Assembly: GCA_964625145.1 (NCBI GenBank)
Contig: CAZVAQ010000068.1
Coordinates: forward strand, 1-17,954
From: CAYTRP01 sp964625145
GTDB taxonomy: Bacteria > Sumerlaeota > Sumerlaeia > SLMS01 > JAHLLQ01
Direction of reading: 5' to 3'
DNA length: 17,954 nucleotides
In this document: piece by piece, positions 8,000-15,356 of the stretch
Layout of the letters: each line of letters begins with the position of its first letter
Position numbering within the stretch: the first letter of the stretch is position 1
Notes under the pieces: model-generated
Databases searched by the model: none
Seen by the model: the letters and a program-made list of their open reading frames with translations, nothing else
Told to the model about the DNA's origin: nothing
Made by a program: the position numbers and the translations under genes

Positions 8000-8022
8000 A
8001 ACCGGCCTGACCCCGGCCGGTT
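8000..8022. repeat. GC-rich hairpin upstream of queF
   Basis: AACCGGCC (8000-8007) and GGCCGGTT (8015-8022) form a perfect 8-bp stem with a 7-nt loop, followed by T-containing sequence (TTTGGCTTGTTG). It lies about 80 nt before the chosen queF start and about 100 nt before the divergent lipoprotein start. It may be an operator, an mRNA leader hairpin or a weak attenuator. It does not match the short preQ1 riboswitch architecture that I know. Confidence 0.4.
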
Positions 8023-8101
8023 TGGCTTGTTGCCGAGGGTCCACATGGCGCATCCGAACACAAGTCCGATTCGAGAGACAACCAAAGCGGAGACTTCGTT
8101 C

Positions 8102-8506
8102 ATGGCCCGGCGCAAACTTTCCGACACGACAGGTCTGACCCAGCTCGGCTCGCCGGCCGCCTCGCGCCAGCCCAGCCGCAAGCTGGAGGCATTCCCCTTC
8201 AAGCACAAGGGCCGCGACACGCGGGTGACTTTCCACTGCACTGAATTCACCTGCATGTGCCCGCTGACCGGCCAGCCGGATTATGCGACGCTGGAGATCG
8301 AGTACATCCCCGCCGGCCGCGCGCTGGAATCGAAGTCGCTCAAGAACTACCTGTGGTCCTACCGCGACACAGGGGTCTTCCACGAGGACGTCGTGAACGT
8401 GATCCTGGACGAGCTGTACGATTTCCTGAAGCCAAAGTGGATGCGCGTGACCGGGCACTTCAACGTGCGCGGGGGCATCGCGATCGAGGTGAGCGCGGAA
8501 AGATGA
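8102..8506 (+). CDS. queF: NADPH-dependent 7-cyano-7-deazaguanine reductase (preQ0 to preQ1)
   Basis: A 134-residue short (unimodular) QueF, a tunnelling-fold cytoplasmic enzyme that reduces the nitrile of preQ0 to the amine of preQ1 for queuosine in tRNA. Key residues are visible: CPLTGQPD with the nucleophile Cys53 and Asp60, ESKSLKNYLWSYR (77-88; the QueF substrate and NADPH motif is ESKSLKLYLFSFR in many homologues), FHE with His94 and Glu95, and the C-terminal RGGIAIEV. ATG 8102 is chosen because the family core starts soon after and GGAG lies about 9 nt upstream. In-frame ATG 8045 and an open frame back to 7991 are less likely. It converges on queE, 38 bp away. Confidence 0.96.
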   Translation: MARRKLSDTTGLTQLGSPAASRQPSRKLEAFPFKHKGRDTRVTFHCTEFTCMCPLTGQPDYATLEIEYIPAGRALESKSLKNYLWSYRDTGVFHEDVVNVILDELYDFLKPKWMRVTGHFNVRGGIAIEVSAER

Positions 8507-8544
8507 GGTGAGTACCTCGTTCCTGGCTCCTCGTTTGGAATGAC

Positions 8545-9192
8545 TTAAGGCAACCCCACCGCCTTGTGCATCTGAAAGCCCAGGCGCCACTTGGGATGGG
8601 CCATGCAATATTCGGCGGCGAGCTGTGTGTTGTGGACTAGGTGGTGACCATCCATGGGCTGCAGGAAGAAGTGACGGAAGGCCAGATCCTTGAACCGGGC
8701 GGGATCCAGGTTCTCCTGCGGATATACCAGCTTCAGCTCATCGCCGGATGTGACGACGAGTTCGGTGCCGGCCTTGGGGCTGATACAGATCCAGTTCAGT
8801 CCTCGCGGCAGGGGGCGGGTGCCGTTGCTCTCGATGGCGACTTCGAAGCGCCGGTCGTGCAGCGCGCGCACGAGTTCCTCATTCGCCTGCAGGGAGGGCT
8901 CGCCGCCAGTCAGCACCACGAACGGCGCGGAGAAGCCATTGGTCCGGGCGTGCTGCTTCCAGCACTGCTCCACGGCGCCGGCGAGGGAATCCGCGTCGCG
9001 GAACTTGCCGCCACCGGGGCCGTCGGAGCCGAGGAAGTCCGTATCGCAGAAGCGGCAAATGGCCGAGGTGCGGTCGCTCTCCCGGCCGCTCCACAGGTTG
9101 CAGCCGGAGAAGCGCAGAAAGACCGCCGCGCGGCCCGTTTGGGCGCCTTCCCCCTGGAGGGTGTGGTAGATGCTTTTGACTGTGTAGCTCAA
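8545..9192 (-). CDS. queE: 7-carboxy-7-deazaguanine synthase (radical SAM)
   Basis: 215 residues. It converts 6-carboxytetrahydropterin to 7-carboxy-7-deazaguanine, the third step toward queuosine, using a 4Fe-4S cluster and S-adenosylmethionine. It starts MSYTVKSIYHTLQGEGAQTG, which matches QueE N-termini. The cluster motif is CNLWSG...ICRFCDTDF with Cys31, Cys46 and Cys49, a Cx14CxxC spacing like the expanded motif known from Burkholderia QueE rather than the standard Cx3Cx2C. LTGGEPSLQ and IESNGT follow. I place the start at TTG 9192-9190, overlapping the queC TGA (TTGA), with GAGG 7 nt upstream inside queC. The open frame extends to 9321 but that extension is queC in another frame. It is therefore translationally coupled to queC. 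Confidence 0.95.
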   Translation of the reverse strand: MSYTVKSIYHTLQGEGAQTGRAAVFLRFSGCNLWSGRESDRTSAICRFCDTDFLGSDGPGGGKFRDADSLAGAVEQCWKQHARTNGFSAPFVVLTGGEPSLQANEELVRALHDRRFEVAIESNGTRPLPRGLNWICISPKAGTELVVTSGDELKLVYPQENLDPARFKDLAFRHFFLQPMDGHHLVHNTQLAAEYCMAHPKWRLGFQMHKAVGLP

Positions 9193-9911
9193 ATGGCGGC
9201 CTCGGGGGAGTCTTTGTAGGAGGCGGGGTCCTTGACGCCAGCTTCGGCGAAGCCCTTCAGCCGGAGCAGGCACGCGTCGCAGTGCCCGCAGGCGAGGCCT
9301 GTCGGCGCAGGGTCGTAGCAACTGCTGGTCATTCCATAGTCGACCCCCAACTCCAGCCCGCGGCGGATGATCTCGGCCTTGGTCATGTGGATGAGTGGCG
9401 CGTGGATGTGGATGGCTTCGCCCTCCACCCCGGCGCGAGTTGCCAGGTTCGCCAAGCGCTCGAAGGCCGCAATGAACTCAGGCCGACAGTCGGGATAGCC
9501 GCTGTAGTCCAGCGCGTTGACGCCGATGAAGATGTCGCGCGCGCCGAGGACCTCCGCCCAGGCGAGGGCATAGGAGAGGAAGACCGTGTTGCGGGCGGGG
9601 ACATAGGTGATGGGAATCCCGGCGTCCAGATCCTCCACACGGTCATGCTTGGGCACGGCGAGGTCGGCGGTGAGGGCGGAGCCGCCGAACTGGCCAAGAT
9701 CGATCCGCACGGTCCGGTGGTCAACAACGCCGTGGGCCCTGGCAACGGCGTCGGCGCAGTGCAGCTCCCATTGGTGGCGCTGGCCATAGAAGATGGTGAG
9801 GGCGTGGATCTCGAAGCCTTGGTCGCGGGCAATGGCGGCGGCGGTCGTGGAATCGAGCCCTCCGCTGAGCAGAACGACGGCGCGGCGGGGATGGGAAGGT
9901 GTCGGAGGCAT
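9189..9911 (-). CDS. queC: 7-cyano-7-deazaguanine synthase (preQ0 synthase)
   Basis: 240 residues; E. coli QueC has about 231. It is an ATP-dependent cytoplasmic enzyme that turns 7-carboxy-7-deazaguanine plus ammonia into preQ0. The PP-loop SGGLDS is at 16-21. VPARNTVFLS (about 104-113) and GVNALDYSGYPDCRPEF (about 130-146) are typical, and the zinc site is formed by Cys198, Cys208, Cys211 and Cys214 in CYDP...CGHCDAC. ATG 9911 is chosen because it places the PP-loop at the usual distance; an in-frame extension to 10076 has no family similarity. It is the first gene of queC-queE, with its stop overlapping the queE start. It is divergent from the symporter gene; queD is not nearby. Confidence 0.96.
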   Translation of the reverse strand: MPPTPSHPRRAVVLLSGGLDSTTAAAIARDQGFEIHALTIFYGQRHQWELHCADAVARAHGVVDHRTVRIDLGQFGGSALTADLAVPKHDRVEDLDAGIPITYVPARNTVFLSYALAWAEVLGARDIFIGVNALDYSGYPDCRPEFIAAFERLANLATRAGVEGEAIHIHAPLIHMTKAEIIRRGLELGVDYGMTSSCYDPAPTGLACGHCDACLLRLKGFAEAGVKDPASYKDSPEAAI

Positions 9912-9958
9912 GGATCCAGCCGGTGAAGAAAGTTGAGAACTGTTGATTTGGGGCACAT

Positions 9959-9993
9959 CAACGTTGACCCGGTCCGGGCGTGCCGGAACGTTG
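9959..9993. promoter_or_regulatory. Pair of AACGTT palindromes between queC and the symporter
   Basis: CAACGTTG at 9959-9966 is an 8-bp perfect palindrome, and GAACGTTG at 9986-9993 repeats the AACGTT core 27 bp downstream. Both lie in the 170-bp gap between divergent queC and the symporter, a place where an operator pair is plausible. No regulator gene is nearby, so a function is only suggested. Confidence 0.3.
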
Positions 9994-10081
9994 CCCCGAA
10001 TGTGTGCAAACCCCACTTCAGCGGGGCCGGGTCCGTCAAGTGGCAGGACCGGGTGATTGCCAAGGAGCGTGACCAAGTCCG

Positions 10082-11842
10082 ATGGAAGTCATTCCGTCTG
10101 AGGTACCACAAGCCGCGGTCGCCCAGTTTAACACCTGGAGCTGGGTGATCATCGGGCTCTATCTGGCAGCATCGACGTGGCTGGGCCACTACATGGCCGG
10201 CAAGCAGGCCACGATGAAGGATTTCTTCCTGGGGGGGCGGCGGCTGCCGTGGGCCGCGGTGTCGGGCTCAATCATCGCGACCGAAATCAGCGCCATGACG
10301 ATCGTGGCCGTGCCGGCTTACTTGTGGGCCGAGACGGGAAATATGACGTATGGCGTGCTGGCCATCGGCAACATCATTGGCCGCATCCTGGTGGGTCTAT
10401 GGTTTGTGCCCGCATGGTACAAGCGCGAGATATACAGTCCATACGACTATATCGGTCACGAAATCGGAAAGGTGGGACAGAGGACCACGAGCGTGCTGTT
10501 CATGATTGGCGGCATGTTGGCGCAATCTACGCGCGTGTTGCTGACGGCCATCGTGCTAGAGGTGATGACCGGCATCGATGTGTATCACAGCATCCTGCTC
10601 GTTGGTGCCGTTGCCATCTTGTGGACCTTCATGGGCGGAATCACGACCGTCATCTGGACGGACGTGGTGCAGTTCTTCGTGTTCCTCCTGACGGCCGTGG
10701 TGACGGTCCTCATCGTCACGCTCGAGATTCACAAGTTCGGCATCCCGATGGGTGACATTTGGCGGACGGCATGGGAGCAGGGGAAAATGGTCGTCGTGCC
10801 AGCGGACATGTGGTATCATCTGGACCTGCGGGAAAACTTCACGCTGCTCACGGGTGTGATCGCGGTCAGTATTGGCGGCTTGGCCTCCTACGGCACGGAT
10901 CAACTGATGGTGCAGCGGGCATTCTGCTGCCGGGGCGAGAAGGAAGCGTTCAAGGCCATCGCGTGGTCGTCCGTGGGGCAGGTGGTGATGTTCCTGTGCC
11001 TGCTGGCAGGCGTGGCGGTGTGGTATTTCTACAAGGCTGCCGGTCTGCCGGATGTGCCGATGCCGGAAGAGTTGGTCCAGATCAACGAGAACCCGAACCG
11101 GTTGATTCCCGTCTTTGTGAAGTATCGCGTGAACTGGCTGGTGGGCGGACTCATCGTGGCGGGGATATTCGCGGCGGCGATTTCGTCACTCGACTCGATT
11201 CTGGCGGCGTTGGCCGAGCAGACGATGTCCGCGCTGAAGAACGAGGGCTACATCTCCGAGGACGACCCGGGAATCATCTTCAAGAGCCGCATCGCCATCA
11301 TCGGCTGGGGCATTGTGCTAACGCTGATCGCGTGCACCTTCAAGTACTTCAATCAGGACAAGGGCGTGTTGCTTGATCTGGCACTTAGTCTGGCGAGCCT
11401 GACAGCAGGCGGTATCCTCGGCACGTTCCTGATCTCGTTCGTCCCGGGGTGGAAGCGCGACTCAAGCTTCATCCCCCACTGTGCGGGGCTCAGCATCCTG
11501 ACCATCCTGGCGCTGGTGCGACACGAGCCCTTGGCGGGCGCCGTCATCGCAGTGCTCTGCATCCTGGTCATTATCGGCATCGTTGTCACCGGCCTAAGTC
11601 GCGGGTATGCAATCGAACGGGTTGCCCTGAAGGTTGGCGTGGCCATCGCGATCACGGTCTTCATCCTGGCGCTGAACCGCGTACAATATTCACCCAGTTG
11701 GCAGTTCGGAGTTGCCGTGTGGAATCCGCTGGGCGAGGGATGGCGCTACCTGACGCTGGGGTGGCCGTGGTACACTCCGCTGGGCGTGACCATCATGGTG
11801 ATCGCGGCGCTGCTCATTTGCGACAAGCCGCGCCGGCCGTAA
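10082..11842 (+). CDS. Sodium:solute symporter (SSS family)
   Basis: A 586-residue inner-membrane transporter with about 13-14 hydrophobic helices. SSS landmarks are present: FFLGGRRLPW (48-57), GGITTVIWTDVVQFFVFL (185-202), YGTDQLMVQRAF (270-281) and AAISSLDSILAAL (366-377), the helix that provides Na+ ligands in vSGLT/PutP relatives. It probably imports a small solute with Na+. The family includes sugar, proline, acetate, pantothenate and sialic-acid carriers, and I cannot choose among them. The start at ATG 10082 has AAGGAG 14 nt upstream, longer than usual. It lies 108 bp before livJ on the same strand; a TTGACA element in that gap may let livJ start separately. Confidence 0.92.
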   Translation: MEVIPSEVPQAAVAQFNTWSWVIIGLYLAASTWLGHYMAGKQATMKDFFLGGRRLPWAAVSGSIIATEISAMTIVAVPAYLWAETGNMTYGVLAIGNIIGRILVGLWFVPAWYKREIYSPYDYIGHEIGKVGQRTTSVLFMIGGMLAQSTRVLLTAIVLEVMTGIDVYHSILLVGAVAILWTFMGGITTVIWTDVVQFFVFLLTAVVTVLIVTLEIHKFGIPMGDIWRTAWEQGKMVVVPADMWYHLDLRENFTLLTGVIAVSIGGLASYGTDQLMVQRAFCCRGEKEAFKAIAWSSVGQVVMFLCLLAGVAVWYFYKAAGLPDVPMPEELVQINENPNRLIPVFVKYRVNWLVGGLIVAGIFAAAISSLDSILAALAEQTMSALKNEGYISEDDPGIIFKSRIAIIGWGIVLTLIACTFKYFNQDKGVLLDLALSLASLTAGGILGTFLISFVPGWKRDSSFIPHCAGLSILTILALVRHEPLAGAVIAVLCILVIIGIVVTGLSRGYAIERVALKVGVAIAITVFILALNRVQYSPSWQFGVAVWNPLGEGWRYLTLGWPWYTPLGVTIMVIAALLICDKPRRP

Positions 11843-11871
11843 AATGGACCGGAATAGTCCGCCCCTGTGGC

Positions 11872-11901
11872 TTGACACGATTCGGGGCCACTCTCCAACG
11901 T
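11872..11901 (+). promoter_or_regulatory. Possible promoter for the liv operon
   Basis: A perfect sigma-70 -35 hexamer TTGACA is at 11872-11877 in the 108-bp gap before livJ. The sequence 17-18 nt downstream (CCAACG or CAACGT) is a poor -10, so this may need an activator, use another sigma factor or be chance. It sits about 70 bp from the livJ ATG, a reasonable distance. Confidence 0.35.
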
Positions 11902-11950
11902 TTGCGACAAACAAGGCTGTGCGAATCCCATTCGGAAGACGAGTCCTGCC

Positions 11951-13168
11951 ATGAAACGACATTCCCATGCCCCTTGGGCCAGTTGGATTGGATGCCTCGC
12001 GGCGCTACTGATGATGGGGACATTTCTCGCCTGTGAGTCCGGAGGCACTGCCGTTCGACAAGCCTCCGGGGGTGACCGAAACGTCGACGCCGGCAGCGGC
12101 CCCATCAAGATCGGATTCTATGGCAGCCTGACCGGCAACACGGCCGTCTTTGGCAACGCCAACTTGAACGGTGTGCGCTTGGCCATGGAGGAGATCAATG
12201 CCTCGGGCGGCATCAACGGGCGCCCGATCGAGTTGTTCGTACAAGACTCGCAGAGCCGCGGCGACATGACCGGCACGGCAGTGAGCCGCCTGATCGACAG
12301 CGACAAGGTCGTGGCGCTGATCGGCGAGGTGGCGTCCAGCCTGAGCATTGCCGGTGGCGAGATCGCGCAGCAGCGCACGGTGCCGATGTTGTCGCCGGCG
12401 TCCACGAATCCGCGCGTCACGCAGACGGGCGACATGATCTTCCGCGTGTGCTTCATCGATCCGTTCCAGGGTTACGCGGCGGCGAAGTTCGCGCGTGAGA
12501 ACCTGAAGCTGTCGCGCGCGGCGATTCTCTACGACCAGGGGCAGGATTACTCGACGGGCCTGCGTGATGCCTTTGAGAAGGCGTTCAAGGAAATGGGCGG
12601 ACAGATCGTCGCCAAGGAAGCGTACACGGGGGACACGAAGGACTACGGCCCGCAGATCACCACGCTTCGCAATGCAAACCCGGAATTGATCTTCATTCCC
12701 GGTTACTACAACCAGGTTGGTGACTTCGTCGTGCAGGCGCGCCAGCGCGGACTGACGATGACGTTCATGGGTGGCGACGGCTGGGAATCGCCGACGCTGA
12801 CGGAGATCGCGGGCGCCGCCATCGAGGGCGCGTACTACACGAACCATTTCGCACCGGACAATCCGGATGAATCGCTGCAAGGTTACCTCAAGCGCTATCG
12901 CGACAAGTATGGCGAGGATGCGGAGGCGATGGCCTCGCTCGGCTACGACGCCATGAACGTGATGGCCGCGGCGCTGAAGAAGGTTCTGGACGAGGGCAAG
13001 CCCCTCAGCAGCCGCAACATCGCCGACGCGCTGGCTGCGACGGCGGACTTCCCCGGCATCACCGGACGCATCACCATCGACAAGGATCGCAACGCGAGCA
13101 AGGATGCCACCATCCTGGAAATCCGGGATGGGAAGAAGCGATTCGTCGCCACGGTGAGCCCGCAATAA
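11951..13168 (+). CDS. livJ: Branched-chain amino acid ABC transporter, substrate-binding lipoprotein
   Basis: A 405-residue periplasmic-binding protein of the Leu/Ile/Val type (Peripla_BP_6). The N-terminus MKRHSHAPWASWIG... runs into a hydrophobic stretch and lipobox FLAC with Cys28; Phe at -3 is a little unusual. The mature protein starts near IKIGFYGSLTGNTAVFGNAN (about 55-74), the common start of LivJ-type proteins. Other typical pieces are GVRLAMEEINASGGINGRPIE, DKVVALIGEVASS, SPASTNPRVT and YDAMNVMAAALK. It captures the substrate outside the inner membrane and delivers it to LivHM. The start ATG 11951 gives the intact signal peptide. The gene is followed by two hairpins before livH, so more binding protein than permease is expected. 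Exact substrate (Leu/Ile/Val versus amides or other acids) is not proven. Confidence 0.93.
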   Translation: MKRHSHAPWASWIGCLAALLMMGTFLACESGGTAVRQASGGDRNVDAGSGPIKIGFYGSLTGNTAVFGNANLNGVRLAMEEINASGGINGRPIELFVQDSQSRGDMTGTAVSRLIDSDKVVALIGEVASSLSIAGGEIAQQRTVPMLSPASTNPRVTQTGDMIFRVCFIDPFQGYAAAKFARENLKLSRAAILYDQGQDYSTGLRDAFEKAFKEMGGQIVAKEAYTGDTKDYGPQITTLRNANPELIFIPGYYNQVGDFVVQARQRGLTMTFMGGDGWESPTLTEIAGAAIEGAYYTNHFAPDNPDESLQGYLKRYRDKYGEDAEAMASLGYDAMNVMAAALKKVLDEGKPLSSRNIADALAATADFPGITGRITIDKDRNASKDATILEIRDGKKRFVATVSPQ

Positions 13169-13180
13169 CAGGTCGTTTGC

Positions 13181-13217
13181 GAGGCCGGGACGAGCGATTC
13201 TCCTCCCGGCCTTTTTG
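13181..13217 (+). terminator. Rho-independent-type terminator after livJ
   Basis: AGGCCGGGA (13182-13190) and TCCCGGCCT (13204-13212) form a perfect 9-bp stem with a 13-nt loop, followed at once by a T run (13212-13216). It begins about 13 nt after the livJ stop. Because livHMGF continue beyond on the same strand, partial readthrough is likely and would give high binding-protein and lower permease expression. Confidence 0.78.
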
Positions 13218-13219
13218 AC

Positions 13220-13242
13220 GTCCCCTCCTTCCCGCAGGGGAC
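13220..13242 (+). repeat. Second hairpin between livJ and livH
   Basis: GTCCCCT (13220-13226) and AGGGGAC (13236-13242) form a perfect 7-bp stem with a 9-nt loop, starting only 3 nt after the T run of the first hairpin. No T run follows it. It could protect a 3' end, tune readthrough or mark an RNA-processing site. Confidence 0.5.
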
Positions 13243-13285
13243 AGACGCTCGCGACAATCCAATCCGCTGAAATCCGGTTCCATCT

Positions 13286-14221
13286 TTGTCCAACTTCCTC
13301 GAGACCTTCATCACGGCCCTCACCCTTGGCAGCCTGTACGCGCTGATCGCGCTGGGCTACACGATGGTCTACGGCACGCTGAAGTTCATCAACTTCGCCC
13401 ACGGCGCCATCTTCATGATGGGTGCGTGGATGTCGCTGACCATCGCGAACTGGCTGAAGTTCAAGGGGTTCGCCCCCGGCGAGGTCACCGGGCCGCTGTT
13501 GTATTCCATCCTGATCCTGCTGACAGTGATGGTGTTGTGCGGCGTGCTCGGTGTCGTCATCGAGCGGCTGGCGTACAAGCCCATGCGCGAGGCGCCGCGG
13601 CTGAACGTCCTGATCACGGCCATTGGAGTTTACCTGTTCATTGAGAACACGTCGGCACTCCCGAAGTTCTTCGGCCTGACGCCACAAAAGGTCCCGCCGA
13701 TGATTCCGCAGGTTGAGCTGTGGAAGTGGGGGAACATGGTGCTGCACCTGACCGACGTCGCGATCATCCTGATGTCGTTCGCGCTGATGGCGATGCTGGA
13801 GTGGCTGGTGTTCCGGACGCGGTTGGGAGCAGCGATGCGCGCGGTGTCACAGGACACGAAGGTCGCTTCGCTGATGGGCATTCCGGTGGATCGCACGATC
13901 TCGATCACGTTCATCGTGGGATCGGTCTTTGCCGGCGCGGCCGGATTCATGTATGCGCAAAAGTATCCGAACCTGCAGGCCCCGTCGGACCAGACGTGGC
14001 TGATGTTGGGGCTGGTGGCCTTTGTCGCGGCGGTGGTCGGTGGCATCGGCAACATTCGCGGCGCGATGGTGGGCGGTTTGCTGATCGGGTTCCTGCGCAT
14101 CTTTGGCGCCACCTATCTGGATGCCGGTTACCAGGACCTCTATGTGTTCGCGGTACTGATCGGGATCCTGCTGTTCATGCCGACGGGCCTGTTTGGCAAA
14201 GCCACCGTGGAGAAGGTCTGA
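13286..14221 (+). CDS. livH: Branched-chain amino acid ABC transporter, permease LivH
   Basis: A 311-residue inner-membrane permease. It begins SNFLETFITALTLGSLYALI and GYTMVYGTLKFINFAHG, the classic LivH N-terminus. About eight hydrophobic segments follow, with a cytoplasmic EAA-type loop around GAAMRAVSQDTKVASLMGI and IGNIRGAMVGGLLIGF near the end. It pairs with LivM to form the transmembrane channel. The only fitting start is TTG 13286; no strong Shine-Dalgarno is visible, so weak translation is possible. It lies after the two hairpins downstream of livJ, and its stop is 1 nt from the livM ATG. Confidence 0.95.
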   Translation: MSNFLETFITALTLGSLYALIALGYTMVYGTLKFINFAHGAIFMMGAWMSLTIANWLKFKGFAPGEVTGPLLYSILILLTVMVLCGVLGVVIERLAYKPMREAPRLNVLITAIGVYLFIENTSALPKFFGLTPQKVPPMIPQVELWKWGNMVLHLTDVAIILMSFALMAMLEWLVFRTRLGAAMRAVSQDTKVASLMGIPVDRTISITFIVGSVFAGAAGFMYAQKYPNLQAPSDQTWLMLGLVAFVAAVVGGIGNIRGAMVGGLLIGFLRIFGATYLDAGYQDLYVFAVLIGILLFMPTGLFGKATVEKV

Positions 14222-14222
14222 C

Positions 14223-15356
14223 ATGGACGGTGGCACGACGCGCGATTCCCTGTGGAGCACAACGCCGGCGATCCTGCTGCGGGGCTATGGTCCGTATCTC
14301 TTCTCGTTCATCGCGGCGCTGGCGATTCACTTTCTGATCTTCCCGCGGGTTGGCGACTACACGGTCACGGTCCTGAACATCATCGGCATCAACATCATCC
14401 TGGCCGTGTCGCTGAATGTGGTGAATGGCTACACAGGGCAGTTCTCGCTGGGGCATGCGGCGTTCATGGGGATCGGGGCCTACACGTCGGGCGGCATCAC
14501 GTATTACGGCTCGCACCTGATCTGGGGAACGAACCAAGCCGTGGGAAATTTCCTGGGGACGGGGGACTGGTTCTTTGTGGCGTCGATCGCGGTGGCGGGT
14601 GTCGTGGCCGCACTATTCGGGCTGCTGGTTGGGCTGCCTTCGCTGCGGCTGAGGGGGGATTACCTGGCCATCGTCACGGTTGGATTTGGCGAGGTAATGC
14701 GCGTGATCATGATGAACACGCGCGAGCAAATCTACACGACAGATGAAGTCCGCGAGGCGTCTCTCTTCACGCTGACAACGAGCCTGGGGTCATCGCGCGG
14801 TTTTGTGGGGCTGCCGCATTATTCCAATGCGTTCTGGATCTATCTGTTCGTCTTCATCACGCTGATTGTGTGCTACCGCGTGAAGTACTCCGTCGCGGGA
14901 CGCGGGTTCCTGGCGATCCGCGAGAATGAGTTGGCGGCGGAGGCCATGGGCGTGCCGACGACGCAGTTCAAGGTGAAGGCCTTCGTTCTTGCGGCGTTCT
15001 TCGCGGGGATTGCCGGGGCGCTCTACGCGCACATGCTCGGCCAGTCGGTGAATCCCAACGCGTTCGGCTTTCAGAAGTCCGTCGACATTTTTGTCTTTGT
15101 CGTCATTGGCGGCATGGGTTCCATCTCGGGTTCGGTGCTGGGTGTGGTTGGGCTCACGTCGATCCTGGAAGGGTTGCGCGGACTCAACATGGAGCACTAC
15201 CGCCTTCCCATCTATGCGGTGCTGCTGGTCATCGTGATGTTGTTCAGGCCGCAAGGCGTCTTTGGCATTCATGAGTTCTGGGAAATCCGATGGATTCGCC
15301 GTCTGATCGCAAAAGTAAAGGGGCTGGTTGGCCTGAAGAAGGAGGCGCGCGGGTGA
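14223..15356 (+). CDS. livM: Branched-chain amino acid ABC transporter, permease LivM
   Basis: A 377-residue inner-membrane permease and partner of LivH. NGYTGQFSLGHAAFMGIGAY (around 68-87) is the standard LivM signature. Later come GDYLAIVTVGFGEVMR, the coupling-helix region RGFLAIRENELAAEAMG, and VIGGMGSISGSVLG near the C-terminus. ATG 14223 is preferred over the in-frame upstream TTG 14193 because GGAGAAGG lies about 6 nt before it, within the last codons of livH, and because the gap to livH is then 1 nt. The TGA overlaps the GTG of livG (GTGA), giving tight translational coupling. Confidence 0.95.
   Translation: MDGGTTRDSLWSTTPAILLRGYGPYLFSFIAALAIHFLIFPRVGDYTVTVLNIIGINIILAVSLNVVNGYTGQFSLGHAAFMGIGAYTSGGITYYGSHLIWGTNQAVGNFLGTGDWFFVASIAVAGVVAALFGLLVGLPSLRLRGDYLAIVTVGFGEVMRVIMMNTREQIYTTDEVREASLFTLTTSLGSSRGFVGLPHYSNAFWIYLFVFITLIVCYRVKYSVAGRGFLAIRENELAAEAMGVPTTQFKVKAFVLAAFFAGIAGALYAHMLGQSVNPNAFGFQKSVDIFVFVVIGGMGSISGSVLGVVGLTSILEGLRGLNMEHYRLPIYAVLLVIVMLFRPQGVFGIHEFWEIRWIRRLIAKVKGLVGLKKEARG
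15339..15345 (+). promoter_or_regulatory. Strong Shine-Dalgarno that sets the livG start
   Basis: AAGGAGG, a near-perfect anti-16S match, lies inside livM with a 7-nt spacer to GTG 15353. It decides the livG start against the longer open frame that begins at 15290. Confidence 0.85.

Noticed and set aside
7903..8101. preQ1 riboswitch upstream of queF
   Set aside because: I see no short stem-loop followed by an A-rich pseudoknot tail; only a plain GC-rich hairpin is present.
8505..8518. GAGGT-gagt-ACCTC mini-hairpin between queF and queE as a terminator
   Set aside because: Only a 5-bp stem and no T tract on either strand.
12005..13747. 580-codon open frame on the minus strand opposite livJ and livH
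   Set aside because: It is antisense to two confidently identified genes; its Arg/His/Asp-rich protein has no domain and arises from the codon pattern of GC-rich genes.
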